64,000 nt of DNA from positions 99,546,915 to 99,610,914 of the forward strand of contig OY856188.1 of NCBI GenBank assembly GCA_963693315.1, written 5' to 3'. The translations under genes were made by a program, and so were the position numbers. The stretch comes from Diogma glabrata. Taxonomy: Eukaryota; Arthropoda; Insecta; Diptera; Cylindrotomidae. Positions 34,431-45,741 of this stretch are shown in pieces. Position 1 is the first letter of the stretch. Each line of letters begins with the position of its first letter. The notes beneath the pieces are model-generated. The model made no database searches. It had not been told where the DNA came from and saw only the letters and a program-made list of their open reading frames with translations.

Positions 34431-36233
34431 ATGCCTGCGACTGAAAGATCCAAGAATATTGTTAAGAAAAATGCAAGAACAAAAATAAGTAAGAAAGCAA
34501 CAGAAAAAAATTATGTTCCTGGAGTGTATGACCAACATCAGTAAGTAAAAATGTGTATTAGTTGAAGTTTGGTTTATAAGTTTTACGAATTTGTTATATA
34601 GTCCTGCACAATGTGATCACATTCTAAAATCACGTCCAATTCATTTAAAATTAAAAAATGTGTATGAAGGAAAGGAAATCTGTAAGGTAGTAGAACGTGA
34701 CAATGTTCGTGACCTTCTAGTTCCTGCTGAAGATATAAATGTGTATCCCGCAGTATGGAACAACAATCAAATGAGTCGGCTTCAGAATCAAGCGAAAATT
34801 GTTACAAAAGAAGACCGCCAAGCGCAACTAGAACGAATTGAAAATGAAAAAAAGAAAATGATCGATGAAAGTGAAAAACGTCGTATGCTTTTACGTGAGA
34901 TTGATCGAAAAAAAAATGAGAAATTACAATCCGAAAAAGAAAATGATTCTAATAAAGATACAGAAGATGCAAAAGTATTAGATAAATTTACATTAATTAA
35001 GCAAGAAAACGAAGAGGAAGTCAGAAAGGCGAATCGAGTAATTCTAACAACAAAATGTCAAATTATACGAGATGCTCAAATAGCAGAAAAAATGGAAATC
35101 AAACGTGAATTTCGTGATGAAGAGTTACGTTTAGAAAAAATGATCAACGAAAATGTTGAAAAAAAATTGGAACATGAAGAATTTCAAAGACAGCAGAAAC
35201 GAAAGTTAAATGAAATTCATGCAAATGAATTAAAGAATCAATTACATCAACGAGAAATGGCAAAAATTATTGAGGCAGAACGTATCGAAGAAGAAGCAAA
35301 AGCTATGTCACGGGCACAAATTGCAATCACATTAGATATGATGGAAAAAGAAAAACAGAGAAGAGAAAAGATGGCTAAAGTTAAGTTTGAACTACAAAAA
35401 GCAAACGAATTAAGTGAATTTTTCAAACGATTACAATTTGAAGAGCAACGGATTGCTGATTTAAAAGTTCAAGAGTATATGAGACAAAAAGCTATAAGAG
35501 ATGCAGAAATTGCAAAAGAAAAACGTTTACTACTCGAGCAAAAAGAAAGAGAAAGAGAACGTTTGCTACTGTTGCAAACAAAACTACTTGAAACTAAGTC
35601 AGCTCAAAATGAACAGGGTATGCGAAGGGAGCAAGAAGAAAAAGAAAGAGAATTTAGAAGAAAAGAAAAGGAAGCTGTCTTAAAGAAAAAGAAAGTTGAA
35701 GAAGAGATTGAGAATGCGAGAAAAGTTCAGTTGGAAATTATGGTAAGTTCATACTTCTAACATTGTCCATGGTAATATAGTTTATGAGTTAAAATTTCGA
35801 TAGAAAAAACAACGAGCGCTTCAAATAGCAAGGGACGAGTTTGAACATAAACGTGTCTGTGAACAACTACAATTGGCTTTGGAAAAAGATAAACAGAAGG
35901 AGGAGAATAAACAGATGAGCAATAAAAAATATCGATCAGGTTCGGATTATTAAAACTCTTGTACAAAAAATAATAATAAAATTGATTTAAATTTTTGAAA
36001 TTGTAGAAATAATCAAACAAATGAATGAACGAGAAATACACCGTCGTGAAATGTTGCGTCGAGCGAAAAATGAATATAATGCACAAATAGAACAAGAACG
36101 TAACCGCCTTTCGACCGTGAACAATGTCATATCAATGAAAATAAAGGATATGAGAAATAATCGAGTCCCAGAGAAATTTGTAAAAGATGTTGAAAGACAA
36201 TTACAGACTATCACGAACGCCACACTTCCATAA
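34431..36233 (+). CDS. Cilia- and flagella-associated protein 45
   Basis: Coding exons: 34431-34540, 34602-35742, 35804-35939, 36007-36233 (537 aa, close to the usual about 550). All introns are short (61, 61 and 67 bp) and GT-AG, and the phases join in frame. The protein is almost entirely charged alpha-helical coiled coil with the TPH (trichohyalin-plectin homology) domain. Telling blocks are NRVILTTKCQIIRDAQIAEK, QRIADLKVQEYMRQKA, EFRRKEKEAVLKKKKVEEE and the C-terminal VPEKFVKDVERQL. They match CFAP45 in order, which separates it from the related TPH proteins MNS1 and CFAP53. Known role: microtubule inner protein in the lumen of axonemal doublets, supporting ciliary and sperm motility. In insects this implies expression in sperm or ciliated sensory neurons. 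The head-to-head partner is SmD3, and an X-box lies 50 bp upstream. The start is the first ATG of an open frame in exon 1. Confidence 0.93.
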
Positions 36234-36480
36234 TATTCGCTTGAATGTTTTTTTTTATATATGTGAATTTTTATTTTGTACTTCAAATATTCAATGAGTT
36301 TTAAATTAAATTTCGTTTTATTTTCTGATGAATTCAAATCATATGATTGTACTACATTTAGAAGATATCCAAAATCGTTTTAGGAGGCTTTCTTGTCCAA
36401 GAAATGAATTTCAACGTTAACTGTCATGAGCATATTTTGACCTCCTTTTTAAGTTTATATGTCATTTGCAAAATTTGGGG
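36234..36480. other. 3' flank of CFAP45
   Basis: Probable 3' UTR. No canonical AATAAA is evident; ATTAAA near 36303 is a possible signal. The satellite-like repeat S begins further right. Confidence 0.5.
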
Positions 36481-36685
36481 CAACTTAGTTCTCCGAGTTT
36501 CTTAAAGCATATGTGGTCACCGATATTAACAAATATGTCAACTGAAAGAGGGGACTAAAACATGCATCGTGCTGCAGTTGAGCTTAATCCAGTAACTGGT
36601 CTAACAATGCCAGCATGTTTGTAGATATTTTCGTTCTATGAAAAAATTGCGATCTCTTGTTTGGTGGATTTATGTCAAATTTTGT
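36475..36685 (+). repeat. Satellite-like repeat S, left part split by a LINE
   Basis: Reads '...gtggtcaccgatattaacaa', 'gtcaactgaaagagggga', 'ggtctaacaatgccagcatg', 'tagatattttcgtt', matching the monomers at 52030-52860. It continues after the LINE at 40203. The 11-bp TSD TCAAATTTTGT ends it at 36685. Confidence 0.75.
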
Positions 36686-39600
36686 TGTTATTGTAGCGAC
36701 AGTTTTGGTGCTAATCCTCCGGCTCCATGTCCAGGTTCAGGAACTCTGCTACTGCCCTTGGGCTGTACCACAAATCTTCCTTCGTCAAGTTGGTTACATT
36801 TTCAGAACAATTAAATAGGTGGTCTACATCGTGTGGCGTGCCAATTCACATGCGGGACACTTGCAAATAATTTTAGAATCAATTCTACTCATTTAGTTGT
36901 TTAGGATACGTGACCAACCGGATCTAAGTTGAGCTAGGATGGATCTAGTGCTACGGGGCAATTGGACCTCTTCGGTAGAGACTTTTAGTGGCTTCTTATT
37001 TAGAACACGATTTGGAATATAGTTCTTTATTGCATTTTCGACCGTTTTGGTGTGGAGTGTTTTTAAGCCTGTTCTATATGTAGATTCGTCCATGTTACCA
37101 GACATCTCCGATGTCTTGCAGAAAGCATCTTGCTGTCTTCCTTATGTCTCTGGGTGGTTCTATCCTAGTTAAGGTGTAATTGCAAGGATGTTGCTCCTTG
37201 TGACAGGCCAATAGATATTGTTTGGTTAGCATTTCATTATGTTCACGGACCGGCAATATGTTACTTTCCTCGTGTAAGTGATCACGGTGGGCCATCAGGT
37301 GACATCCGGTTGCGGTTCGCAAGGCAGCATTTTGTGTTGTTTGTAGCTTATTCCAGTGAGTGTTGGCAACTTGAGGGGTCCATATGGGTGCAGCATAATT
37401 TATAATTGGTCTTCCTATTGCTTTGTACGTTGTTAAGATCGTGTCTTTATCTTTGCCCCATGAACTACCCGCTAGTGCTTTCAATGCGTTGTTCCTGTTT
37501 TTTAAACTTGAGTTTATTAGTTGTGCATGAGCATTGAATTTAAGCAGTGGGTCGAATGTTCCACCCAGCAGTCTCGGATTTTTCACTGTAGGAATAGGTA
37601 TGTTGTCTATGCAGATGCTTGGTGTTGAATTTACCTCCTTCATCCATGTGGTGAAAAGTGTAGAAGTGGACTTTTCAGTGGAAAGTTTTAGTTTTCTGGT
37701 TTTAAACCAATCATTCAGAATATTAAGGTAGGTATTCAGGATATATGTGAGTTGTTGCAGGTTATTTCCTGTTGCAAGCACTGTGCAGTCGTCTGCATAT
37801 GACGTGATAGTTATTCCTTCTGGTGGGGTAGGCAAACTGCTTAGGTAGAGATTGAATAATGACGGTGAGAGAACTCCGCCTTGAGGAACTCCTTGTCTTA
37901 GCACTCTCATTTTGGACTTGCTGTTACGGAACTCAACATGTGTTTGTCGACCTCTAAGGTAATTGCACAACCAGCGCTTCATTAAACCTGGCAAGTTAGT
38001 ATTGAAGATATCATCCAATAGAGCAGCGTGCGACACTGTGTCGAATGCTTTTGACAGGTCAAGTGCGACTAAAATTGTTCTAGCGCATGGTTGTTTTTGA
38101 TTCAGACCATCACTGATCTGGTTTTGTATTCTGTGTAGCGCGGTGGTTGTACTGTGTGCTCGCCGGAAGCCATGTTGGTGTGGCGCCAAATTACAGGATC
38201 TTGTCAGCTAGGGGAGCAGAAGTGCTTCGATGAGTTTTGCGACCTATGAAAGAATGGATATTTGTCTGTAGGACTCTCCCTTTTCTTTCGGTTTTCCTGC
38301 TTTCAAAATGGAGCTGATTCTGGCCGTTTTCCAGATATTTGGTATCTGTAGAGTATTTAAAGATGTATTAAGTGTAGTAGTGAGGAAGCTCAAACCTTTG
38401 GGTCCGATGTGTTTGAGCATGATGGCTGAGATACCATCGGGTCCTATAGCTTTTGATGGCGTAATTTTCCTTATTGCATTCTCCGCCTCTTCTTTGGAAA
38501 ATATAATATCCTCCAAGTTGTCAGTGTTAAGTTTGCGCATGTGTCTCAACACTGATCTGGTCTCTTTCTCGTGTTTACGCTGCTTTCCTGTAAACTGAAT
38601 ATTTACAGCAAACAAAGCGCATTTCCTGTGGTTTTCAATGGGGATATCATCGAAGGAGATCATGCAATTATTTTGTGGTTGTCGAGGATGAGTTAGGCAC
38701 TTGATGACCTTCCAAAGACTATTGCTAGTACCCAGGTTTGATTCTTTCACTAACTCTCTCCATTTGTTTGTTTTATGGTCCGTGACCAATTTGTTAATTT
38801 GCTTGTTCAGGTCCGGAATTCTGGAGTCGGCTGGATCTGCTTTACGGATGTCATCTATTTTATTAGAAAGCACACACGCTTCATGTGGAAAGTTTGGTTT
38901 TATTTTTTGGATTCTGCCAGCTGCTATGTAGCGAGCTCTTGCCTTATTAAAAATTTCTCTGAATTGTTTTTCCCCAGAGAGGGCGTCAAGTGGTAAAAAT
39001 TGCTTACTGAATTCAATTTCGGAAAAATTTGTAAAGTTTTCCCAGTCAGCTTTGTTAAAATTAATATATGTCTTCTTTTCGGAATTTATTTGATTTATGG
39101 AACGGCTTAGGGTGATTATGATCGGCACGTGGTCTGATCCCAATGCAATTTCAGTTCTCCATTCTGCAACTGGCATTAGTGATATACTGGCAAGGGATAT
39201 ATCTGGAGAAGAGTATGAGTTGTTTGTTACCCTTGTCGGTTGTGGTTCGTTGAGGACTCCAAAATTGAAGCCGTCAATTTGATCTGCAATGCTTTCACCT
39301 CGTGGATCAGTGTTTAGATGTGAGTGCCATAGATCATGGTGTGCGTTCACATCTCCGAGAATTAGACAGTCTTTGGTAGAAAACAAATGTCCTATGGACG
39401 GTTCATAACCTATATCACAGCTGCTTACTGGTGGAATATAAATATTGACTAGTGTTATTTCCGTATTTCCGGATTTTATTATAATTCCTTGTTGTTCTAG
39501 GTGTTTGTCAGTTCCCGGTACTGCAGAGAGTGTGGTTGTACGGTAAATAACACTTTTGTGAATGATAAAGGCAAGACCACCACCTTTGTCTTTCCCTCTA

Positions 39601-40202
39601 TCCAGCCTTATAATTTTCTAATCACAGATACTATCTCTAATCTTAGATCTAACATTTAATTTTGTTTCTTGGAGAAACGTGACTAGAATATTGTTATTGC
39701 ACATATAGTTTATATTTATTATATTGTCGATCTTATTCGCGAGACCGTTGCAATTTAGTTGCATAATTTTTACATCACACGGAGTTTCTGGTAGCGTGTT
39801 CATCCGTAATGTGTTTTGTTGTGGACTCGTGTTGGTAATTTGACTTGATGCTTGACAACATGGCACTATGTAGTTCTTGGTCCATTGCTTATGTGTGACA
39901 AGACCTGAGCAGTGCTTGAGGTGGCACCATTCTTTGCAGGTATTACACTGAATACATGTTGTATTTGCCCTTAAGATGTTTTTACATATTGTACAGTGCC
40001 ATGTTTTAGTTGGTCCCGGATTTGTTTCAATACCAGCCATAACGAGGAGTATTTAAAGCAGTGAGGCCAGTGACAGCTGCTTCTTTACCAAAAAAAGGGA
40101 GCGTCGGATTTGCACCTTCCGTCGAAATTGTTGTGATGGTCCTTGGTCGGAATTTTATTCCGAGTGCTTCTAGGGGGTAGAACCGTCCATCTTGAGAAGG
40201 TT
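36686..40202 (-). mobile_element. Jockey/CR1-type LINE, nearly complete, 11-bp TSD
   Basis: The element runs on the minus strand from about 40202 to 36686, between copies of TCAAATTTTGT (36675-36685 and 40203-40213). It has a 160-bp 5' UTR, one long ORF region and a short 3' UTR ending in an ACAATAACA-like tail without poly(A). The single ORF codes a 2A-like start, a PHD-type finger, an endonuclease, a reverse transcriptase and a terminal C-x2-C...H...C block. Inactivated by at least three in-frame TAG stops and frameshifts near 37100 and 36860. No separate gag-like ORF1 is present in this copy. Confidence 0.9.
36711..40040 (-). pseudogene. LINE polyprotein: 2A-like, PHD finger, endonuclease, reverse transcriptase
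   Basis: The start ATG at 40040 opens MAGIETNPGP, matching the 2A-like consensus (x-x-E-x-N-P-G-P, with G where D is usual). A Cys-His finger follows (CTICKNI...CIQCNTCKEWCHLKH). The endonuclease blocks are IMQLNCNGL, FLQETKL, LILGDVNAHH and ALGSDHVPI. The reverse transcriptase has ITPSKAIGPDGIS, LDLSKAFDTVSH, PQGGVLSPSLFN and the catalytic SYADDCTVLATG. The end has CKCPACELA and HLFNC. In-frame TAG stops lie near 39618, 38244 and 38205. A frameshift near 37100 moves the end into the 36893-37105 frame, and another near 36860 leads to the final stop at 36711. Cannot make a full protein in this copy. Confidence 0.88.
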
Positions 40203-40440
40203 TCAAATTTTGTGTAGCAATCTGCTTATTTCGGCTAATTTTGATGTCGCGGATGTCCAAAGCTTCTAAACGGAAAGCTTGGCTTTTAGAAATCCAGCAA
40301 TATGAGTGGTGACCGATCTTTGCAATTGATATGTCAACTAAAAGAGGAGACTAAAACATGCACTATGCTAAAGATTTTGCTTAAACCAATAACTCATATA
40401 CTGGCTTAATAGTTACATGGTTAGCCAGTAATAAATTAGT
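40203..40440 (+). repeat. Satellite-like repeat S, right part after the LINE
   Basis: Starts with the second TSD copy and continues the monomer broken at 36685: 'gtagcaatctgcttatttcg', 'gctaattttgatgtcgcgga', 'caactaaaagaggaga'. Same family as 52030-52860. Confidence 0.75.
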
Positions 40441-40890
40441 AAGTGTAAGAAAAACACTCAAATATAAGAGTGTGAATATTAAAATACATATTTTATATAT
40501 ATTATAATAATTTAAAGGAATTAAATATATTTTAATTTTCAAATGTATATTTTCCGTAATATACTCAACGGAATATTCTTATTCTATTCATCTCCATTAT
40601 TAATCAGTACGTCAGTTCCTTTGGATGTTTTCGTTTTGTTTTCGAGTTGGAGTTGTTTTTTTATATGGTTTTGTTTCTTAGTTTAGAGAGAGAATCGAAA
40701 TAAGGCCGATCGTTACAAATTGTGTTTGTATTAAATTCTTCCTAGTTGTTCACAATAATCTATTGCTATTATTTTATTCACCTTGTTCACCTTGTCTCAC
40801 CACGGATTTAAATGTCAGTTGTATCCCTTTATATTCATAACTGAACTGACTATCCCAACCACGACCTCTAATATATTCTAGAGTAAACAA
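40441..40890. other. Non-coding, nothing recognised
   Basis: AT-rich sequence between the satellite part and the family B fragment. The short reverse ORF at 40774-40965 has no recognisable motif. Confidence 0.5.
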
Positions 40891-40894
40891 TCTA

Positions 40895-41165
40895 CAAAAT
40901 TCTAGAACACAGGTCGATTCTAAACAACAAAAACATAATAACACGATCATCAAATGTTCACACATAGGCGTAAAATCTGTTCTTTTAATTTGTTTGTTTA
41001 TTAGAGAAACTACAATTTCCTGTTGCGTTTTATTTTGTTTTTATTATCTTCAAATATTTATTCAGTTGTTTTAGTGCAACTAGATTCTCTAAAGATTATT
41101 TTTCAGAACGATGTTGTTGTGTTACGTCGTACTCCATCCAAAATCGTCACAATACTTTTCTGAAT
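40895..41165 (+). repeat. Diverged family B fragment
   Basis: Matches the middle of B1/B2: 'aaattctagaacacag', 'acacgatcatc', 'tttcctgttgcgt', 'agaacgatgtt', 'gtcgtactcc', with substitutions and a 30-bp deletion. Lacks the A-side and the 3' end of B. Confidence 0.65.
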
Positions 41166-41803
41166 ATCGTTTTATTTTGATTGGACAAATTGGAAGTCGA
41201 AAGAAATAGGAGACGAAAAACACTTGTTCACTTATGCGAAAAATATGGTGACCAAAAAAAATCTTGTTTGCACAGTTGGTTTTGTTTCCTACGGGTTTCT
41301 ACGAGTTTCTTGCGATACTACGAGTTTCTTGCGATTATTACGAGTAATAATATGACTTTCTAGACTATTCCATTATTTGTGATGGGGTGGAGGGTATCTT
41401 TCATCGAAGGTCAATATGGCGCTGACAGCTTCAACATAATTTTTATACGCTCTGTATAAAATAATTAATTTAAATTAAAAGGAAAGGAAAAACACAGTAT
41501 TGAATAAACTAAAATAATATTGAAAAAATCATAGTTTGTTATAGTGAACGTTTTTCTAAAAACTATATTGTGATAGTGAATTCAATCGAAAACAATTATT
41601 CAATTTCATTTTTACCAAAATTAAAAGGCAAAATGGAGTAAACTTTTTTGTATTCTGATCGTGTTGTGTCATTGAGTTAATTTTGTTTATGTGATGCAAA
41701 CAATTAAAGTTAACAGCAAATATACATAATTCGTGGCATCAAAATTAAAGGATATAAAAGTTTATAAAATCATCTAGATTCTGATTTGTCGAGCCAGATA
41801 AGC

Positions 41804-42532
41804 ATGGATACACGCGGTAGCAATAAATCGCTAGATTCACTAGCCAAGATAGAAAATCCAACCAGTAGAGATATAATTGCTGCAATTGTATCTTCAACAA
41901 GAAGCTTGTCTTCAAAAATTGATCAGCTAACAGCACGTACAACTAAGCTTGAAGAAAGAAGCAATTCTCATGAACTAGGTCAACTCAATGGAAGATGTGA
42001 CAACTTTGATAGTGAAATTGTTTCACTAAATAAACATTTTCTCTACTTAAAACAGCAAACAATTGAAACAGACATTGTAATCACACCACTACCAACAAAC
42101 ATTGAACCTGAAACTGTTATTACTAAAATGCAAGATTTATACAATTTTAATGCTGTTGATGTGAGTTATTACTTTAAAATCAATCAAATTGATAACACCA
42201 ATAAAACAACTACTGATTATTATTCATTAGTCATATCTTTTAAACATTTAAACACAAAAATAAACATAATGAATACAAAAAAACAGAAAGGATCATTGAT
42301 GCTCCAACAAATTGATTCGAACAAAACTGGAAAGCAAAACTACATCATATTCATAAATCATCGCCTAACAGCTCAAAATATTGCCTTGCAAAAATGACTA
42401 AGAACGGTAACAAAAAGTAAGGAAATCCACAAATTTCGGTTTAGAAGCTCAATATTTGAATTTATGGCAACCGACAAAGCAGACTGGATGAAACTCTATA
42501 CTGAGAATGACGTAGTCAACACATCAGCATAA
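41804..42532 (+). pseudogene. LINE ORF1 (nucleic-acid-binding, coiled coil)
   Basis: ATG at 41804 (MDTRGSNKSLDSLAK); about 197 codons are open to a TGA at 42395, and the same frame continues as the expected C-terminal part (EIHKFRFRSSIFEFM...) to TAA at 42530. Seen: an N-terminal helical/coiled-coil stretch (SSKIDQLTARTTKLEERSNS) followed by a block (TDIVITPLPTN) like the RNA-binding-like ORF1 or baculovirus FP-like proteins encoded by many insect LINEs. One in-frame stop near the end may still allow a shorter protein. Confidence 0.65.
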
Positions 42533-42589
42533 ATTGGTGATATTTCTTAAAATTTTTTGATTTAATTTTTGATAAACTTATTGAATTAT

Positions 42590-43286
42590 TGTTACGTTTT
42601 TCACACCTTACTTCGAATTGGCCTAACTCACAATTCGATAAACGTAATTCCCAATCTCTTCCTGAGTTCGATCACTGATTAGTAAGCACAAACACCAGGT
42701 TTTATTAAGTATTCAACACCTTAATTGTTTCACAACAACAGGAAAACAATACAGCAAACACTATTCTTGACTAGAATATTCTTCCAACAGCTTCAGAAAC
42801 TCCAACGGTTTATTGTAGAAATTTCCAGTACACCACGTTCAAAATAATACATAAAATATTTCTTCTCAATAGCACTTAAAACTTTATTTACAAAAACTTA
42901 TTTTAAATATCACTTTTATAATTTTCATTTTACTATTGCAGGTTTAAAATAAAACTAATTTTACATTTAATTTCACTTTACTGTCGCAGGTCTAAAATAA
43001 AACTAATTAAAAACTACAAAAGGTATTTTTCTTATATACCTTCTGCAATACTTCTAGATAATTCGACATCACTTTCCAGAAACCTTGAGAAAACATTAGA
43101 ATACTCGATTATTTTACGTTATGTTGATTTGATTCATAAAATCGTTTATGTTGACCCCATTTCTAAGAAGAGACAACAACAACAATATTCATTTCATTAA
43201 CTTGTTTGTTGATTTTATTTTCCTGGAAGTGACCGTAATCGTTTAGATCTTTCTGTAATCGTCTAGATTTTTCTGCACTCGTAACA
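42590..43286 (-). repeat. 3' LTR of the gag-protease element
   Basis: 697 bp with TG...CA ends (TGTTACGAGTG on the minus strand). Same length as the other LTR, with one substitution seen by direct reading. Confidence 0.95.
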
Positions 43287-43323
43287 TTACCCTCCACTTA
43301 AGCCTGTTCGTCCCGAACAGGAT

Positions 43324-44889
43324 CTAGCTCTCTCCTTCAATTATTGAATCCAAAACATTTTTTTTTCTTTTCCTATTTCCCAGGCTGTTTAGAATTACTT
43401 CCGGTTCCTTTCTAAGTACTGGGCCATTACTTTGTTTTATGTCAGCCCACCGTGATGAGTAGGGATTCTCGTTATTTCTAAAGTGCTTCTTATCATTTCC
43501 CTTTGGGAGTTTCACAATGCCATGTCTCCGAACCATTCTCATTTTCAGCTGCGATTCAGTCCCGTTTGCAGCTATTTGAACCACCTCTTTTACATCGCTC
43601 ACCTCGTTATGGACTTGGACCTGTTTCCTTTTTAACTTTCGGCATTTGTTTAATCGTCTGCGTCGGTTGACGTTTCTCTCCTTTATCTGTTTGGATGGTG
43701 CTGGATTTTCCTCTGCACTGCGTAGTTCCTCATCGCTGCCAATAACTGTTGGCTCTGCCTCATTCACAAGTAGTGGCATCTCAACATTATTAACCTTTAG
43801 GATTCCACATCCAAAATCGAAGACTAATCCCTTCGCCTTCATGAAGTCCATCCCCAAAATGACTTCATCCATAATGTCAGCCACTAGCACCTCTTGTTGA
43901 TAGCAGTTATTTTCCAATTTTATTTCAGCGATTCTTTTACCTTGTATTTCAGCGCATTCTCCAGTTACTGTTTGGAGTTTCAATCCATCTGATGGTTCCA
44001 AAACACCGTCAATTAAACCTTTGCGAACGAATGTTCGAGCTGAACCTGTATCCAGTGTCATGAAGCAACTTTTACCTTCAAGTTCTCCATTGATACCCAA
44101 GCTTTCACCATTTACCGCAATTCTTGAAATTGGAATGTAGGCTGCATTCTCCTCACTTTTTGGCTTTATAGTTGCACCTTCAACAGACTTCCGTTGAATA
44201 GGCGACGAAGATCTATCACGCTTCCTGTTCCAGCAGTCCTGTGAGATATGGCCCGATTTCCTACATATCCAGCACAGGAGTTTTCTACTGCTGTTCCTGA
44301 ACCCTACGTGCTCCATTTCTTCGGCTCCTCTGTTCTTCACAGAAGACGACAATCTGTCTGCTTCCCCGTTTTTCTTGCACTCCCGTGCCATGTGACCCTC
44401 TTCGTCACATACCCAGCATCTGATGTCGCTTCTATCTCTGTGTGTCAAAACTTCCCCTTTGATGTTTCCCTCTACATTCCTTTTTCTGCATCCACCAGAT
44501 GGCACACACATCCTCTGTACCATCTCATATTGCATTGCGTATGCGACAGTTTCATGGAAAGTCGCCTTAGGTGTAGTTATTACTTTGATCCTGGTTTCTG
44601 GATCTCGGATAGCATCAGTAAAAGCCTCAATCTTCATTTTCTCCATAAAATACGGTGGAGTATTCGAGTGTGCCAAATGAACAAGGCGTTCCACTGCTGA
44701 GGAATAGTCCTGCAAGCTTTCTCCACTCCGTTGCAAGCGACCTTTTAACTCGATTCTGTATAACTCCTTTTTATGGTCGCTGCCATATTTACGTTCCAAC
44801 GCATTCATCACCTCAGCATAACTTTTCCGGTCATTTTCTGGTACTGCCTGTAATGCTTCAGCTGCTTCCCCTTTAAGTGCAACTATCAA
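43324..44889 (-). CDS. Gag C-terminal part with zinc knuckles and aspartic protease
   Basis: 521 codons open. From the N-terminus: end of a capsid-like region (residues 1-125); two CCHC zinc knuckles, CWVCDEEGHMAREC (158-171) and CWICRKSGHISQDC (206-219); then a retropepsin-like protease with the active-site block LDTGSARTF (279-287) and ILGMDFM (344-350). After it comes a basic tail (about 375-521, NVNRRRRLNKCRKLKRKQ) and a stop close to the 3' LTR. No reverse transcriptase follows. The true reading begins in the upstream SAP-gag frame. The two frames are split by a one-base shift near 45000: the expected capsid text FKFQFETAADQNVWNAENR lies in this frame upstream of the ATG at 44889. It could be a real mutation or an assembly indel. 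Confidence 0.85.
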   Translation of the reverse strand: MIVALKGEAAEALQAVPENDRKSYAEVMNALERKYGSDHKKELYRIELKGRLQRSGESLQDYSSAVERLVHLAHSNTPPYFMEKMKIEAFTDAIRDPETRIKVITTPKATFHETVAYAMQYEMVQRMCVPSGGCRKRNVEGNIKGEVLTHRDRSDIRCWVCDEEGHMARECKKNGEADRLSSSVKNRGAEEMEHVGFRNSSRKLLCWICRKSGHISQDCWNRKRDRSSSPIQRKSVEGATIKPKSEENAAYIPISRIAVNGESLGINGELEGKSCFMTLDTGSARTFVRKGLIDGVLEPSDGLKLQTVTGECAEIQGKRIAEIKLENNCYQQEVLVADIMDEVILGMDFMKAKGLVFDFGCGILKVNNVEMPLLVNEAEPTVIGSDEELRSAEENPAPSKQIKERNVNRRRRLNKCRKLKRKQVQVHNEVSDVKEVVQIAANGTESQLKMRMVRRHGIVKLPKGNDKKHFRNNENPYSSRWADIKQSNGPVLRKEPEVILNSLGNRKRKKNVLDSIIEGES

Positions 44890-45689
44890 TGCAGCAAGAC
44901 GATTTTCGGCGTTCCAAACATTTTGATCTGCTGCGGTCTCGAACTGGAACTTGAAGATGCCGAAAGATGTGGTACCGTACCGTCATACGATGGTGGTTTC
45001 AATTTAATATTTGCTATCTGTTGTACCACCTGTGAAGTAACTTTAGCTGTTTCAACATCCTGTAACCTTTTCTCAAAATCGTCAACTTTAGTTACGACCT
45101 TATTTAAATCACGCTCAAATTCCAGCATTTCTGTTTGAATTTTCTCGACTTTAACATCGAATGCCGTTGACATTTGTAGAAGTTTCTCGTCCAAGTGTTG
45201 ATTTATGCTAATATTCAACTCATTTATTTGCTGGTTCATCTCATCTTTATTTGCAGCAAGAGTTGCAGTAATCTCTTCTTTATTAACAGCAATGTTATTG
45301 TTGACTGTTTCCAGCTGTTGATTGATGTTGCTACTGATTTCTTCCTTGGTTGCAGACAAACTTTGATTCATTTCCTCTTTATTGACAGCCATATTAGCGT
45401 TTACAACATCCAGTTTTTGATTCAAATTCAAATTTATTTGTTGCATCATAGCCATTAACTGCGTAAAATCGCAGTTTCCAGATGGTAATGTTGTTGTTGT
45501 TTCTGCAACAAAACTTTTCTCCTCATCAACTGAATCAGTATTTGTTGTAACAATTCCAAACTGGTAACTTTCCACGCCCATTCCATTGGCTTCCATACCT
45601 TGTCGAAGCCGTAGCATTAATTCAGTTTTGTTTCCGCTTGTTGACAATCCACGTTGTTCTAGTTCTTTCTTTAACTCAAGAACCTTCAA
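44886..45689 (-). CDS. Gag N-terminal part with SAP domain and coiled coil
   Basis: 267 aa. The N-terminus MKVLELKKELEQRGLSTSGN is a SAP-type DNA-binding motif (residues 1-33), found in gag of several insect gypsy-type elements. Residues 85-215 are a repeated coiled coil with units like 'NxNxxVNKEEMNQSLSATKEE'. The frame ends with YDGTV followed by out-of-frame Ser-rich residues (about 240-267), an artefact of the frameshift near 45000; the real gag continues in the frame of 43324-44889. In a working element this protein forms virus-like particles. Confidence 0.8.
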   Translation of the reverse strand: MKVLELKKELEQRGLSTSGNKTELMLRLRQGMEANGMGVESYQFGIVTTNTDSVDEEKSFVAETTTTLPSGNCDFTQLMAMMQQINLNLNQKLDVVNANMAVNKEEMNQSLSATKEEISSNINQQLETVNNNIAVNKEEITATLAANKDEMNQQINELNISINQHLDEKLLQMSTAFDVKVEKIQTEMLEFERDLNKVVTKVDDFEKRLQDVETAKVTSQVVQQIANIKLKPPSYDGTVPHLSASSSSSSRPQQIKMFGTPKIVLLH

Positions 45690-45741
45690 ATCACTTAATA
45701 AAACAATTATTAACAGCTAACTAATCCGCCGATGTCACCAA

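Noticed and set aside
35757..36337. Minus-strand ORFs of 112 and 116 codons
   Set aside because: Antisense of CFAP45 exons 3 and 4 and their introns.
40027..40260. 77-codon ORF just upstream of the LINE ORF as a gag-like ORF1
   Set aside because: It begins in the satellite flank outside the element and ends within the 5' UTR; no gag motif.
43646..45458. Several plus-strand ORFs of 70-150 codons
   Set aside because: They are antisense shadows of the gag and protease frames.
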